A DNA stretch of 64,000 nucleotides from Acidisarcina sp. (GCA_035539175.1 DATLIY010000007.1:558001-622000), one strand, 5' to 3'; positions 54,135-63,697 are shown, counted from the stretch's first letter. The notes: generated by a model from the letters alone, not told the origin. A program made the numbers and translations.

Positions 54135-57100
54135 AAGCTTTGCCCCATGCTGAAGAAGAAGTTGAAATGCGAAGCCTGCCCGACATGCGGCTGAAAATTA
54201 CGGGCGGTGCTATTGAAGGTTACCGGATAGATGGGCGGATTCATGTTGTAGCTGAAGTCCAGCCGCACCGGGCCGATCGGAGTGTGGTAGCGCACTCCAA
54301 GCCCCACCGCATGAGAAAAGTAGTCAAAGCTGCACGCCGAGGAGGACGAAGTGCTCGACGTGGTGAGCACCCGGCATGCATCCTGATGCGGTTGACGAAC
54401 GCGGATGGCGCTGGACCAGATTTTGGTAGGCGTCTCCACAACGTTTCCCATGTCATGAAAGAGCACAAATCCGAGGCTGGTGCCGACGAAAGGCAGCGTT
54501 GGATTGGGCAGTCTCACCTCGGTTGTATTCACGAAGGCTCCCTGTCCGCCGATGGGGAAACCCGTCTGCAGATCACGCGGCCCGGCGGCGTTGATAGCAA
54601 AGCCGCGATGCGAGGAAGCGCCACCAGCATAGAGCCGCTCCGGCAGTGGAATCGCCTGCAGATCCGGCCGGCCAAATGGGTTCTCGAAGCCGTAACGGGT
54701 ATTGCGCGCCAGCACCCAGTGCCGCTTGCCAAATTGATAGTAGCTGGAGTTTGTGTAATCCACGCGATTGAAGTCCGCTTCCGACCCGAAGGACGAACTA
54801 GCGACAAACTCCTGCAGACTGTTATACGTGCCGCGATGCGCATCGAGTGGTTGATCGCGCGTATCCCGAATCCAGGTGAATCCCGGACCGCCGACACGCA
54901 CGGGTTGCGAAAGAAGCGGGATCGTTTCCGGCGCCACCTGGATGCTGTTCTGGTCCACCTTTACGCGACGGAATGTCATCGAGTAAATCAGAGTATTCGC
55001 CCGGCTAAACTTACTATTTTCTCCCAGGAAATGCTCCGTCACGCGGAAGGAACCTTCCAGCCACGATGCAGCATAGGTGGTGATGTCCTGGCTATTCGTA
55101 TATCCGCCAGATAACGAAATGTCGAAGTTTGGATGGTTGAAGAGGTGCGGAGTCTCCCAGATCACCGTGGCCCGCCGCTCCAGCGTGCCATAGGACGTCC
55201 GGAGCGAGATCGACTGGTCACGCCCGTGCAGATTGATACGCGTCAGATCAAAGAGAACCTTGGGGCTCACACTCGCTTTGCCGTCGGGCTTGCATCCTGT
55301 GGTGGGGCAAACCCGCGAGGGCGTCCCTGTCTGCGCCTCGAAGCCAAAGCCATAGTTGATGTCCCAGCGGCGTGCCTCGGTCAGTTGCAGCAGCACATTC
55401 TTACGCAGTTCCTGGCCATCGGGATTCTGAATGGCAGTGCTGACCTCATTAAATAAAGCCAGATCGTAGAGGCTGCGCTGGGTTTCCAGCAATGCACTCT
55501 CGTCCAGGGCATCGCCTGCATGAATCTGAACTTTGCGGTCGACCACCTCCGGATGGGTGTAGCGCAAACCGGAGATGAGCACCTTGTTCACAAAGATTTG
55601 ATCTCCCTCTGTGATCTTCATCGTCACATCTACCAGTGCGGAGTTGGCGGGATCATCTTTCTGCTGAACCTGCAATTGCATCCGTTCAAAGCCATTGGCC
55701 AGATAGTAGGCTCGGATGGCATCGCGGTCTCCCGCAACGTTCTGCGGAGAATAGGGCTGGCCCACCTGGGTATTCAACAACGGGCGCAGTTGCTCTACCG
55801 AGACCTTCTGGGTGCCTTCGATGTCAAAGCGTCCAATCTTCTGCTGCGTCCCTTCCTCAATCTCGTACTTCACACGCAGATGAGCAACGGCCTTCGGATT
55901 TGTCATGTGATCGTCCGTATCATCAATCGTCGACGACACTTTCACCTTGCTGAAGCCGTTCATCTGATAGATGGCCGAGATGCTGCCTACATCGGCATTC
56001 ACCAGGGACTGGCTGAACAGCCCGTGACGGGCGAAGACGTCGGCCTTGTGCACGGTCAAATGCTCCTGCAGGGTATCGCTGCTGAAGTACTTGTTTCCGA
56101 CAAGCTCCACGGAGTCCACGCGGTGGAGCGGTCCCAGCACCACATTGAAAGTAACCTGCGCGTGCCCTGCATCCAGATTCGAGATCGTATGCGTTACCGT
56201 AACGTCGAAATAGCCCTGGCGCTGGTAATAGTCACGCAGAGTCCTGTCGCCCTCGTTCAACAGGTCTTCATCGACGGCTCCCTCTTCATAGACCGGAATC
56301 AGCTTGCGGATCTTCCCCGCACTGAGGTGCACGCCCTTCACATCCACCTTGACGACGGGGCCCTGGTTCGCATTGAAGTCATAATCCAGGGTCCTCTTGG
56401 GCGGCTGATACTCCTTGGACTGCATCGTGACATCGGCCTCAAGCCTGTCCTTCTTCTGGTAATTCTTACGCAGATTCGACAGTGCCCGGCTGACTGTATT
56501 GCGGTCTACCTTCGATCCCTTCTTCAACTTCGCTTTCTTGCGAAAGGTCTCTATCGGCATCCCGCTATCGCCCTGAACCTTGACATCCCCCACACGCGCT
56601 TTCTTCCCTAACACGACTGTGTAGATAACGTTTGTCTGCTGATCTGCAGGTTCGGGATCTTCGGTGCGGGAGATCTGTGCTTCGTAATAGCCGTTTTCTG
56701 AGAGGGTCTGCTGCAACAGCTTATCTGCCTGCTGCAACTTTTCCTGGCTAAAGATGGTGCCCGGATTGAGCTTGGTAGCACTCACAAGTTGCGTGGTGAG
56801 CTGGTCGCTCCGGATGCCCCTTACTTCTATTCGCCCCAAAAAGGAGCGAGGGGTGCCTTGAAAGATCAGCACGACGCCCTGAGGCGAGCGAATCCCCAAT
56901 ACCTCAATCCCGTTGTATAGCCCGGTGGAAAACAGGCGCCGCAAACTCTGGCGGACCAATTCCGGATCGAGGGGACTACCAATGTGCTGAGCCAGTGTCG
57001 AGGGCAATGGCTCCAACTTGGCTGCCTCCACACCGCGAAACTCGATTCCCGTCACCGTTTGTCCCTGCCAGGCGCGCAGGCTGTTATTGGAGTTGGACGG

Positions 57101-57409
57101 CGGGGCTGCGACTGCCGGGGGTGCAACTGTTTGCGCGACGGGATCCTCATTCGCCTGGCCGGTCGTGCCCGGATGCGACCACTCCGCAGCCGGATCGGAA
57201 GCAAATTCACGGATGGAAGCCGGAACGGCATTCACGGCACGCGGCGGCGGACTCCCTCCACGTGAGGCTGGCGAATCCTCTGGGGAAGCACCTTGGGCTC
57301 GAGCTATCGATCCCAGTGGAAAAACGTTCAGGAAAAAGCAGAGGATGCCGGCGAGAATGGCTCTGCCGGCCTTGCGAACGATTCCTCTCGATGTCCTCAA
57401 AAAAAACAA
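54131..57409 (-). CDS. BamA/TamA-type Omp85 protein with seven apparent POTRA repeats
   Basis: The 1092-residue protein has a signal peptide (cleavage after about residue 39), a Pro/Ser-rich linker to about 115, then seven POTRA-like repeats: about 117-187, 190-268, 272-345, 352-425, 429-518, 523-601 and 605-678. Each begins with a strand such as GRIEVRG, VGDVKVQG or DSVELVGN. Residues 680-1092 form the Omp85 barrel, ending in GQSF. E. coli BamA has five POTRA repeats and TamA three. It inserts proteins into the outer membrane, with TamB and the SurA-like protein as partners. Confidence 0.93.
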   Translation of the reverse strand: MFFLRTSRGIVRKAGRAILAGILCFFLNVFPLGSIARAQGASPEDSPASRGGSPPPRAVNAVPASIREFASDPAAEWSHPGTTGQANEDPVAQTVAPPAVAAPPSNSNNSLRAWQGQTVTGIEFRGVEAAKLEPLPSTLAQHIGSPLDPELVRQSLRRLFSTGLYNGIEVLGIRSPQGVVLIFQGTPRSFLGRIEVRGIRSDQLTTQLVSATKLNPGTIFSQEKLQQADKLLQQTLSENGYYEAQISRTEDPEPADQQTNVIYTVVLGKKARVGDVKVQGDSGMPIETFRKKAKLKKGSKVDRNTVSRALSNLRKNYQKKDRLEADVTMQSKEYQPPKRTLDYDFNANQGPVVKVDVKGVHLSAGKIRKLIPVYEEGAVDEDLLNEGDRTLRDYYQRQGYFDVTVTHTISNLDAGHAQVTFNVVLGPLHRVDSVELVGNKYFSSDTLQEHLTVHKADVFARHGLFSQSLVNADVGSISAIYQMNGFSKVKVSSTIDDTDDHMTNPKAVAHLRVKYEIEEGTQQKIGRFDIEGTQKVSVEQLRPLLNTQVGQPYSPQNVAGDRDAIRAYYLANGFERMQLQVQQKDDPANSALVDVTMKITEGDQIFVNKVLISGLRYTHPEVVDRKVQIHAGDALDESALLETQRSLYDLALFNEVSTAIQNPDGQELRKNVLLQLTEARRWDINYGFGFEAQTGTPSRVCPTTGCKPDGKASVSPKVLFDLTRINLHGRDQSISLRTSYGTLERRATVIWETPHLFNHPNFDISLSGGYTNSQDITTYAASWLEGSFRVTEHFLGENSKFSRANTLIYSMTFRRVKVDQNSIQVAPETIPLLSQPVRVGGPGFTWIRDTRDQPLDAHRGTYNSLQEFVASSSFGSEADFNRVDYTNSSYYQFGKRHWVLARNTRYGFENPFGRPDLQAIPLPERLYAGGASSHRGFAINAAGPRDLQTGFPIGGQGAFVNTTEVRLPNPTLPFVGTSLGFVLFHDMGNVVETPTKIWSSAIRVRQPHQDACRVLTTSSTSSSSACSFDYFSHAVGLGVRYHTPIGPVRLDFSYNMNPPIYPVTFNSTARNFQPHVGQASHFNFFFSMGQSF

Positions 57410-57542
57410 TCCAACCCCTTACCCGACGTGGCGTCTTGTCCAATGACAATATGAGATGCAGCCTGTCTCTTTTCTTAAGCCCAGGCCGAGCACAGGAAGC
57501 AGCCGCCGGATGATCCTTCGACACTTCCCTGCACTGATTCTC

Positions 57543-57548
57543 TATACT
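57543..57548 (+). promoter_or_regulatory. Possible -10 box of the MoeB/ThiF gene (weak)
   Basis: TATACT lies 14 bases before the ATG at 57563. No good -35 box at proper spacing is seen, so this is tentative. Confidence 0.3.
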
Positions 57549-57562
57549 AATGAGGGAACGTC

Positions 57563-58600
57563 ATGTCTCAACACTCATCGGCGAATTTGCATGGAGATCG
57601 TTACTCCCGGCAAGTGCTTTACCCGGGCATCGGCCCGGAAGGTCAAACCAAGCTCCTCCACGCACGTGTCGCCCTGGTAGGGTGCGGAGCCACCGGAGCC
57701 GCCGCGGCCAGCCTGTTGGCGCGCGCGGGAGTAGGCACGCTCACCATCATAGATCGCGATTTTGTAGAATCGAGCAACCTGCAGCGGCAGGTGCTCTTTG
57801 ACGAGGCCGATGCCGAGGCCGCCCTGCCCAAAGCCGAGGCCGCGCGACGCAAAATCGCCCTCTTCAACAGCGAAATAACCGTTCATGCGCAGGTCGCCGA
57901 TCTTGTCCCCACGAATATTCATCAATTGATCGGCGATGCACAGCTTATCCTGGACGCGACCGACAATTTTGAGACCCGATATCTCATCAATGACTTTGCG
58001 GTAGAGCAAAACCGGCCCTGGATCTACGCTGCCGCGGTAGGCGGCTACGCGGTTACCATGAACGTCCTTCCGGGGCAGACTGCCTGCCTGGCTTGCCTCT
58101 TTCCCAAGTCGCCAACCGGTCCGGTCGAGACATGCGATACCGCTGGAATCCTGAACACGGCTGTCAACCTTGCCGCCTCCATCGAGGTGACGGAGGCCCT
58201 GAAATTCCTGGTAGGCAAGCCGGAAAGGATGCGCCGGACCCTGCTCTCCCATGACCTATGGTCAAGTGAGCGCGCGGAGGTCTCGGCCGCCCAGCCGCGG
58301 CCGGACTGCAGCGTCTGCGTCGATCGCGACTTTACCCATCTGCGCGGCGAAGGACGCGCTCACATTACGCTGTGCGGAAGAAATTCCGTCCAGATCCATG
58401 AGCACTCCCGCCCCGTAGACTTTGCTGAAATGGAAGCCAGGCTGCGCCCCCACGGAAACGTGCGATTTAACGATCTGCTGCTGCGCTTTGAGCGGGGGGA
58501 GTACACCATCACGCTCTTCGGCGATGGGCGCGCCATCGTCCAGGGAACCACGGATACGATGGTGGCACGCAGCCTTTATGCTCGCTTTATCGGCGTTTGA
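57563..58600 (+). CDS. MoeB/ThiF-family adenylyltransferase with C-terminal extension
   Basis: The 345-residue protein is an E1-like enzyme: ALVGCGATGAAAASLLARAG (nucleotide loop), IDRDFVESSNLQRQ, and CxxC pairs in CLACLF and DCSVC for the structural zinc. It activates the C-terminal Gly of a small sulfur-carrier protein (MoaD or ThiS) by adenylation. After the core (about 1-250) a further domain of about 90 residues, with ITLCGRNSVQIHEHS, is present. MoaD is in this window (fused to MoaE), so it could be its substrate, which is inference. The start has GAGGG upstream. Confidence 0.93.
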   Translation: MSQHSSANLHGDRYSRQVLYPGIGPEGQTKLLHARVALVGCGATGAAAASLLARAGVGTLTIIDRDFVESSNLQRQVLFDEADAEAALPKAEAARRKIALFNSEITVHAQVADLVPTNIHQLIGDAQLILDATDNFETRYLINDFAVEQNRPWIYAAAVGGYAVTMNVLPGQTACLACLFPKSPTGPVETCDTAGILNTAVNLAASIEVTEALKFLVGKPERMRRTLLSHDLWSSERAEVSAAQPRPDCSVCVDRDFTHLRGEGRAHITLCGRNSVQIHEHSRPVDFAEMEARLRPHGNVRFNDLLLRFERGEYTITLFGDGRAIVQGTTDTMVARSLYARFIGV

Positions 58601-58790
58601 CGTCGCAGATGTCCGCGCAAAGGCGGCAGAAATCGGTCTGAGGCAACGCTTTGCGCTGCAACAACCTCATACCTTAGAACTGCACAACGCTTCTCATGTG
58701 GCGTGAGACCACTCTATGATTATGGCTGTAGACTGCGAGAAAGACATCCCGACTGTTCGAAAACCTCGCATTCCAACCAAGGAGGCGCCG

Positions 58791-59417
58791 GTGAGCGTCG
58801 CTCCCCAGAAAAACCCGAATCACCATATGCGTCGCAATCCTCCGATAGCAGGCGAGGCGGAAGCCATTGCAAAAGCGCAAGCTGGTGATGCCCATGCTTT
58901 TGAGACCCTTTATTCTCTGCATAAGCGACGTGTCTACTCCCTGTGTCTCCGCATGCTCGGTAATGTAGCCGAGGCGGAAGATCTGACGCAGGAGGCATTT
59001 CTGCAGCTTTACCGCAAGATCGGAACATTCCGGGGCGATTCCGCGTTTTCTACCTGGCTGCACCGCCTGGCGGTCAACGTGGTACTGATGCATCTCCGCA
59101 AAAAGGGGCTGCCCCAGGTTTCCCTTGAAGAGACGCTCGAACCTTCCCAGGAAGATGGCCCACGGAAAGACATTGGAGCGCGCGACCTCATCCTGTCCGG
59201 CTCTCTGGACCGTGTTACGCTCGAGCGAGCTGTGGAAAATCTTCCTCCGGGATACCGGCTGGTCTTTGTGCTCCACGACGTGGAAGGGTACGAGCACAAC
59301 GAGATTGCCGCGATGCTGGAATGCTCGATCGGCAACAGCAAGTCGCAACTTCACAAGGCTCGGATGAAACTCCGCGACCTTTTGCGATCCGGTCAGCGGA
59401 AGGAGGCAACTCTGTGA
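58791..59417 (+). CDS. ECF-type RNA polymerase sigma factor
   Basis: The 208-residue protein has sigma region 2 ([42 protein letters not shown]) and region 4 ([36 protein letters not shown]). I chose GTG 58791, because a perfect AAGGAGG lies 5 bases before it. An ATG at 58716 would add 25 polar residues without a ribosome site. The following zinc-type anti-sigma candidate overlaps it by 4 bases (GTGA), a typical coupling of ECF factors with their inhibitors. Confidence 0.9.
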   Translation: MSVAPQKNPNHHMRRNPPIAGEAEAIAKAQAGDAHAFETLYSLHKRRVYSLCLRMLGNVAEAEDLTQEAFLQLYRKIGTFRGDSAFSTWLHRLAVNVVLMHLRKKGLPQVSLEETLEPSQEDGPRKDIGARDLILSGSLDRVTLERAVENLPPGYRLVFVLHDVEGYEHNEIAAMLECSIGNSKSQLHKARMKLRDLLRSGQRKEATL

Positions 59418-59668
59418 ATGAGATGCCTAAAACAAACGATGGAAGAGACATGACCTGTAGCGAATTTCAGCAGCATTTGCCGGAGCTGTTCGAATCCGGG
59501 ATAGACCTGGAACAGCATCCCCATCTGCAAACATGCGAGAACTGCGCGGCCTTGGTTCGTGACCTGCAATATATCGCACAGCAGGCAAAACTGCTGTTGC
59601 CGATCCATGACCCGAGCCCGACAGTGTGGACAAAGATCCGGACAGCGATCGACCGGCGCCCCGAATAG
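59414..59668 (+). CDS. Zinc-type anti-sigma factor candidate
   Basis: The 84-residue protein has the zinc-binding pattern HLQTCENC (His-x3-Cys-x2-Cys) after a helical [15 protein letters not shown], as in ZAS-type anti-sigma domains. It has no membrane helix, so it would be a soluble regulator. GTG 59414 overlaps the sigma stop and has AAGGAGG 7 bases upstream; an ATG at 59423 or 59450 could also be used. Its pairing with the sigma factor rests on this overlap. Confidence 0.8.
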   Translation: MNEMPKTNDGRDMTCSEFQQHLPELFESGIDLEQHPHLQTCENCAALVRDLQYIAQQAKLLLPIHDPSPTVWTKIRTAIDRRPE

Positions 59669-59745
59669 GCAGTCGGGGGTAGTCACTCGCATCCTGGGCC
59701 CGTTTCCCGTAGTTTGTATCCTCATCCTTCGTATAATGCGAGGGA

Positions 59746-60324
59746 ATGCAATCTTCTGACCCAATTTTGAATAAGCCGTCACGCATCGTGCTTCTCGGGT
59801 TCATGGGCGCCGGCAAAAGTACGGTTGGCTCCCTCCTCGCCCGTCATCTTGGCTGGGCCTTCCATGACGCGGACCAGGTGCTCGAAACGCAAAGCGGTCT
59901 CAGCATCGCGGAATTATTCAGCCGATATGGCGAGGAAGGCTTTCGCCGGATGGAAGCAGAAACAGTCGCCGGCTTGATGCAGCTTGAAGAGGTCGTCGTC
60001 GCCCTGGGCGGCGGCGCCATCGAAAACCCCGCCACCCGCGCCCTCTTCCAGTCCTCGGCGAATACATGCACCGTCTTCCTGTCTGCATCGCTCGAAACCA
60101 TGCTTGGCCGCTGCAGTTCGATGCCCGGAGTTCGTCCGCTCCTGCAGGACCTGGATGCCATTCCAGCGCGATTTGAGCGCCGGCTGCCCCACTATCAGAG
60201 TGCGAACATCACGGTGAACACCGAGGGCCTTACCCCGAACGCGGTCGTCCAGGTACTCCTCGAACGACTGCCGGAGTCTTCCACTGGCACTCCCCAGGAG
60301 CACTCCAAAGGCCGATCCTTATGA
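59746..60324 (+). CDS. aroK: Shikimate kinase
   Basis: The 192-residue protein has the P-loop GFMGAGKSTVG, the shikimate-site DADQVLETQSG and EEGFRRMEAE, and GGGAIENP. It phosphorylates shikimate in aromatic amino acid synthesis; pheA of the same pathway is at 45605. The C-terminal tail of about 15 residues is extra. Its stop overlaps the start of the AI-2E permease gene (ATGA). Confidence 0.94.
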   Translation: MQSSDPILNKPSRIVLLGFMGAGKSTVGSLLARHLGWAFHDADQVLETQSGLSIAELFSRYGEEGFRRMEAETVAGLMQLEEVVVALGGGAIENPATRALFQSSANTCTVFLSASLETMLGRCSSMPGVRPLLQDLDAIPARFERRLPHYQSANITVNTEGLTPNAVVQVLLERLPESSTGTPQEHSKGRSL

Positions 60325-61445
60325 GCGCCCCTCCAGAGCGTGATTCTCCGGAGCGTGATTCCCTCGTCGGTCCCAATGGAGCAAGGTTGAATCCTCCGCC
60401 CCCGCACCGGTCTGCGCGCAGCAATATCGTCTTTGCCTTTGCGCTGGCACTGGCTCTGGCCCTGGCCTGGGTAGTGCGCGACGTCATCCTCCTCGTCTAT
60501 GTCAGCGCGCTGTTCGCCGTGGTGCTGATGCCCGTCGTCAACTGGCTGATGAAGACAAAATTCGGCAAGTGGCACCTCAGCCGCGCCCAGTCCATCCTGC
60601 TTCTCCTTGTGCTGGCTATAAGTGCGCTGATTCTCTTTGTTTCCTATGCGCTGCCACCCATCGTCCGCGATCTGCAGGAGTTTACGCGGGAGCTGCCCGG
60701 ACGCATGCCCGATCTCATACAACGCTCCCAGCGCATACCCTTTATTCATCATCTCGACCTGCAAAGTCTCTATAGCAAACTGGGGGACCTTGCATCCGGC
60801 TTCGCCACGTATGTCTTCCACTCCATTCGCAATTGGGCAGGCGTGTTGGCCAGTGTCCTCACCGGGGTGGTGCTCACGGTCTACTTCATGATCGAGGGCG
60901 AAGATGCCTACAGGTGGGCTCTGTCCCTGGTTCCGCTGCAACCCCGCCAAAGGCTGGACAGCACTTTGCGCCGCGCCAAGTTGCGCATGGGAAAGTGGCT
61001 GCTTGGCCAGGGTACCCTGATGGCGATTCTTGGCGTCTTCAGTACGGTTGTCTTCCTCTTGCTCCACATCCGGTATGCCTACGCGTTGGGCGTAGTGATG
61101 GGACTCTTCAACATTATCCCGGTCGCTGGAGCCCTGGTGTCGATGGCCTTTGTCCTGCTCGTCGCCAGCATTGATTCCTGGGGCCACGTGGTCGGGGCAT
61201 TGATCTTCTATGTTGTCTGGGCACAGCTTGAGAACTCCTACCTCATTCCGAAGATCATGAGGTCCAGCGTGGGTCTGGCCGGAACGTCCGTGCTCATCGC
61301 GTTGCTGCTAGGCGCAGCAGTTGCAGGTGTGGCGGGCGCCCTGGTCGCTGTGCCGACCGCCGTGCTGGTGACCGTGCTCATGGACGAATACCTGGTCCAG
61401 CGCGACACCACGCTCCCGGACTCCACGTCTCAGGAAGGACGATAA
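60321..61445 (+). CDS. AI-2E family membrane transporter
   Basis: The 374-residue protein has about eight membrane segments and the family segments WVVRDVILLVYVSALFAV near the start and GLFNIIPVAGALVSM in the second half. The AI-2E family (PerM/TqsA-type) exports small molecules or ions, including AI-2 in some cases; the substrate here is unknown. The first 30 residues are polar. Its start overlaps aroK by 4 bases, so they are translated together. Confidence 0.9.
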   Translation: MSAPPERDSPERDSLVGPNGARLNPPPPHRSARSNIVFAFALALALALAWVVRDVILLVYVSALFAVVLMPVVNWLMKTKFGKWHLSRAQSILLLLVLAISALILFVSYALPPIVRDLQEFTRELPGRMPDLIQRSQRIPFIHHLDLQSLYSKLGDLASGFATYVFHSIRNWAGVLASVLTGVVLTVYFMIEGEDAYRWALSLVPLQPRQRLDSTLRRAKLRMGKWLLGQGTLMAILGVFSTVVFLLLHIRYAYALGVVMGLFNIIPVAGALVSMAFVLLVASIDSWGHVVGALIFYVVWAQLENSYLIPKIMRSSVGLAGTSVLIALLLGAAVAGVAGALVAVPTAVLVTVLMDEYLVQRDTTLPDSTSQEGR

Positions 61446-61475
61446 CAAGCATGCGTCGATCCGGCCCATCACAAA

Positions 61476-61523
61476 CCTGCATCCTGACAGGGCGGCTTGG
61501 TATCATATAAATACGGATGCAGG
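61476..61523 (+). promoter_or_regulatory. Candidate ctaB promoter flanked by a 9-bp inverted repeat
   Basis: CTGACA (61484-61489), 16 bases, and TATAAA (61506-61511) resemble a sigma-70 promoter. Perfect 9-bp arms, CCTGCATCC (61476-61484) and GGATGCAGG (61515-61523), lie on either side of it. The arms could be an operator or a stem. Confidence 0.5.
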
Positions 61524-61644
61524 ATTCGAATGGTGCAGGAGGTTTCCCCCTCAGGCGTCTGGTTTGCTGCCAGACCTTCCTCTGCACAGGCAATCACGGT
61601 AGTTTCACCCCTTTGGTATTCTCGCCGGGAAGGACTTTTCGCTC

Positions 61645-62667
61645 GTGATCCCAATCACACAGGAACCCAATGGCCTGCCAGTGGTCGGGTTAGCTGCGGC
61701 CTCGAATGCGGACCCGGTGCCCGCGCACGGCCATGCCGTTCACGCTCTGCATGCCCCTGCCGCAGGAGAAACCGCCTCCAGAATCGCCGATTATCGCGAT
61801 CTGTTCAAATTCCGCGTGACCACCATGGTGGTTATCACCGCCTGGGCGGGCTTCTACCTGGGATCCATGATGTCGGGCATCAGCAGCGTACAGCGGGGTC
61901 TTCTAGATACGCTGATCGGCATTGCGCTGGTCTCCGCCGGATCGGGCGCACTGAACGAGGCGATTGAACGCAAGACCGATGCGCGCATGCTGCGTACCGC
62001 GCAACGACCCATGGCCGCTGGCCGCATGAGCCTGGCGCACGGCATATTACTGGGGATGGGCTGCATCGCCGCCGGCGGCGCGTGGCTCACCGTGAACACC
62101 AATCCGGTCACCGGAACGCTCACACTCCTCACCGCATTCACCTATGTCGCCATATACACGCCGCTGAAGCGCCACACGACGCTCGCCACCTTTATCGGAG
62201 CCTTCCCCGGCGCCATGCCGCCGCTGCTGGGCTGGACCGCTGCACGGGGAACCATTGAATGGCCGGCGGTCGCGCTCTTCTCCATTCTCTTCGTCTGGCA
62301 GTTTCCTCACTTCATGGCCATTGCATGGATGTACCGCGACGACTATTCCCGCGCCGGAATCCGTATGCTGCCTGTGGTGCATCCCAACGGCAAATCCACC
62401 GTATTCGAGGCGCTGGTTTACGCCGTACTGATGATTCCTGTCAGCCTTATGCCCGTGTATCTCCACATGACCGGCATGGCCTATGGCGTGGTGGCTGCCT
62501 TTCTCGGCCTCGTCTACCTGGCCTACACCATCCGCTTCTCCAAGATAACCAGTGCGCGAAGCATGATCGAATCGCGCATGTATGCACGCGACCTGCTGAA
62601 AGTGAGCGTAATCTACCTGCCGCTCCTGCTTACTGCGATGATGTTGAATGCATCAGGAAAGAGATGA
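61645..62667 (+). CDS. ctaB: Heme o synthase (protoheme IX farnesyltransferase)
   Basis: The 340-residue protein has about eight to nine membrane segments and matches CtaB: KFRVTTMVVITAWAGFYLG, the NEAIERKTDARMLRTAQRP region, YTPLKRHTT and WQFPHFMAIAWMYRDDYSRAG. It adds a farnesyl chain to heme b to make heme o for terminal oxidases. The start is a GTG at 61645 with AAGGA upstream; the first 50 residues are extra and low complexity. The ABC transporter genes follow with an ATGA overlap. Confidence 0.94.
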   Translation: MIPITQEPNGLPVVGLAAASNADPVPAHGHAVHALHAPAAGETASRIADYRDLFKFRVTTMVVITAWAGFYLGSMMSGISSVQRGLLDTLIGIALVSAGSGALNEAIERKTDARMLRTAQRPMAAGRMSLAHGILLGMGCIAAGGAWLTVNTNPVTGTLTLLTAFTYVAIYTPLKRHTTLATFIGAFPGAMPPLLGWTAARGTIEWPAVALFSILFVWQFPHFMAIAWMYRDDYSRAGIRMLPVVHPNGKSTVFEALVYAVLMIPVSLMPVYLHMTGMAYGVVAAFLGLVYLAYTIRFSKITSARSMIESRMYARDLLKVSVIYLPLLLTAMMLNASGKR

Positions 62668-63695
62668 TCCGCATGGCAACAATGAGTGAACACCCGCGAA
62701 CCACCTCTCCCGAATCGGCCAGCTCTCTGGCGCCGGTCGAACTGGACGAGCTGACGCATAACTATGGCACCCGCCTGGCTCTGGATCATCTGAGCTTCCG
62801 CGTGGAACGCGCCCAGATCTTCGGGCTGCTTGGACCAAACGGCAGCGGCAAGACGACCCTCTTTCGGATCCTGTCCACCCTCATGGTGCCTTCCAGCGGA
62901 CACGCCCGCATTCAGGGCTTCGACGTCCGCACGGAGCCCAATCGCGTACGCCAGCAGACCGGGATTGTCTTCCAGGCAAGCAGTCTCGACATCAAGCTGA
63001 CGGTCTCGGAAAATCTGAAGCACCAGGGCCACCTCTACGGATTGAGCGGAGCCTATCTGAAATCGCGGATCGACGAGGTGCTGGGCCGCGTCGGGCTGCG
63101 CGATCGCGCAAAGGATATGGTTGAGACTCTCTCCGGCGGTATGCAGCGGCGCGTGGAGCTGGCAAAGGGGCTGATCCATTCGCCCTCCGTTCTGCTGCTC
63201 GATGAGCCTTCCACCGGTCTTGACCCCGGCGCGCGCCGCGACCTGTGGCAGTATCTGCGCACCCTGCGCGATGAGGATGGGGTTACGGTCCTCGTCACGA
63301 CGCACATGATGGAAGAGGCCGAACATTGCGACCGCCTAGCCATCCTGAACCTGGGCAAGCTGGTCGCCCTCGGTTCGCCGTTCGAGCTCAAATCGCAGAT
63401 CGGCGGCGACGTCATCAGCCTGGAAACGCGCGATGAAAACGTAGCGCGTGCTGTTGCTGATGGAATTCGCGACCGCTTTGGCGTGCAGGCATCTGTCCTC
63501 GGCCACACCATCCGCATGGAGCGCGAGCAGGGGCACCGCTTTGTAACCGATGTGGTGGAGGCCTTCCCCGGACAGATTGACGGCATCTCCATCGCCAAGC
63601 CCAGCCTGGAAGACGTCTTTATCCAGCGCACTGGCCACCGCTTCTGGAATGAAGTTGGTAGCGACGCATCCGCAGCCAAAGAAGAGGAAAACTAG
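62664..63695 (+). CDS. ABC-2 type transporter ATPase
   Basis: The 343-residue protein is an ABC ATPase with Walker A GPNGSGKTTLFRI, signature LSGGMQRRVELA, Walker B VLLLDEPSTGLD and a C-terminal region of about 100 residues as in drug or polysaccharide ABC-2 systems. It starts at ATG 62664, overlapping the ctaB stop (ATGA), with AGGA upstream; ATG 62673 or 62682 are alternatives. The permease gene follows directly. The exported substrate is unknown; the ctaB coupling suggests a role near cytochrome oxidase assembly, as inference only. Confidence 0.9.
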   Translation: MIRMATMSEHPRTTSPESASSLAPVELDELTHNYGTRLALDHLSFRVERAQIFGLLGPNGSGKTTLFRILSTLMVPSSGHARIQGFDVRTEPNRVRQQTGIVFQASSLDIKLTVSENLKHQGHLYGLSGAYLKSRIDEVLGRVGLRDRAKDMVETLSGGMQRRVELAKGLIHSPSVLLLDEPSTGLDPGARRDLWQYLRTLRDEDGVTVLVTTHMMEEAEHCDRLAILNLGKLVALGSPFELKSQIGGDVISLETRDENVARAVADGIRDRFGVQASVLGHTIRMEREQGHRFVTDVVEAFPGQIDGISIAKPSLEDVFIQRTGHRFWNEVGSDASAAKEEEN

Positions 63696-63697
63696 CC

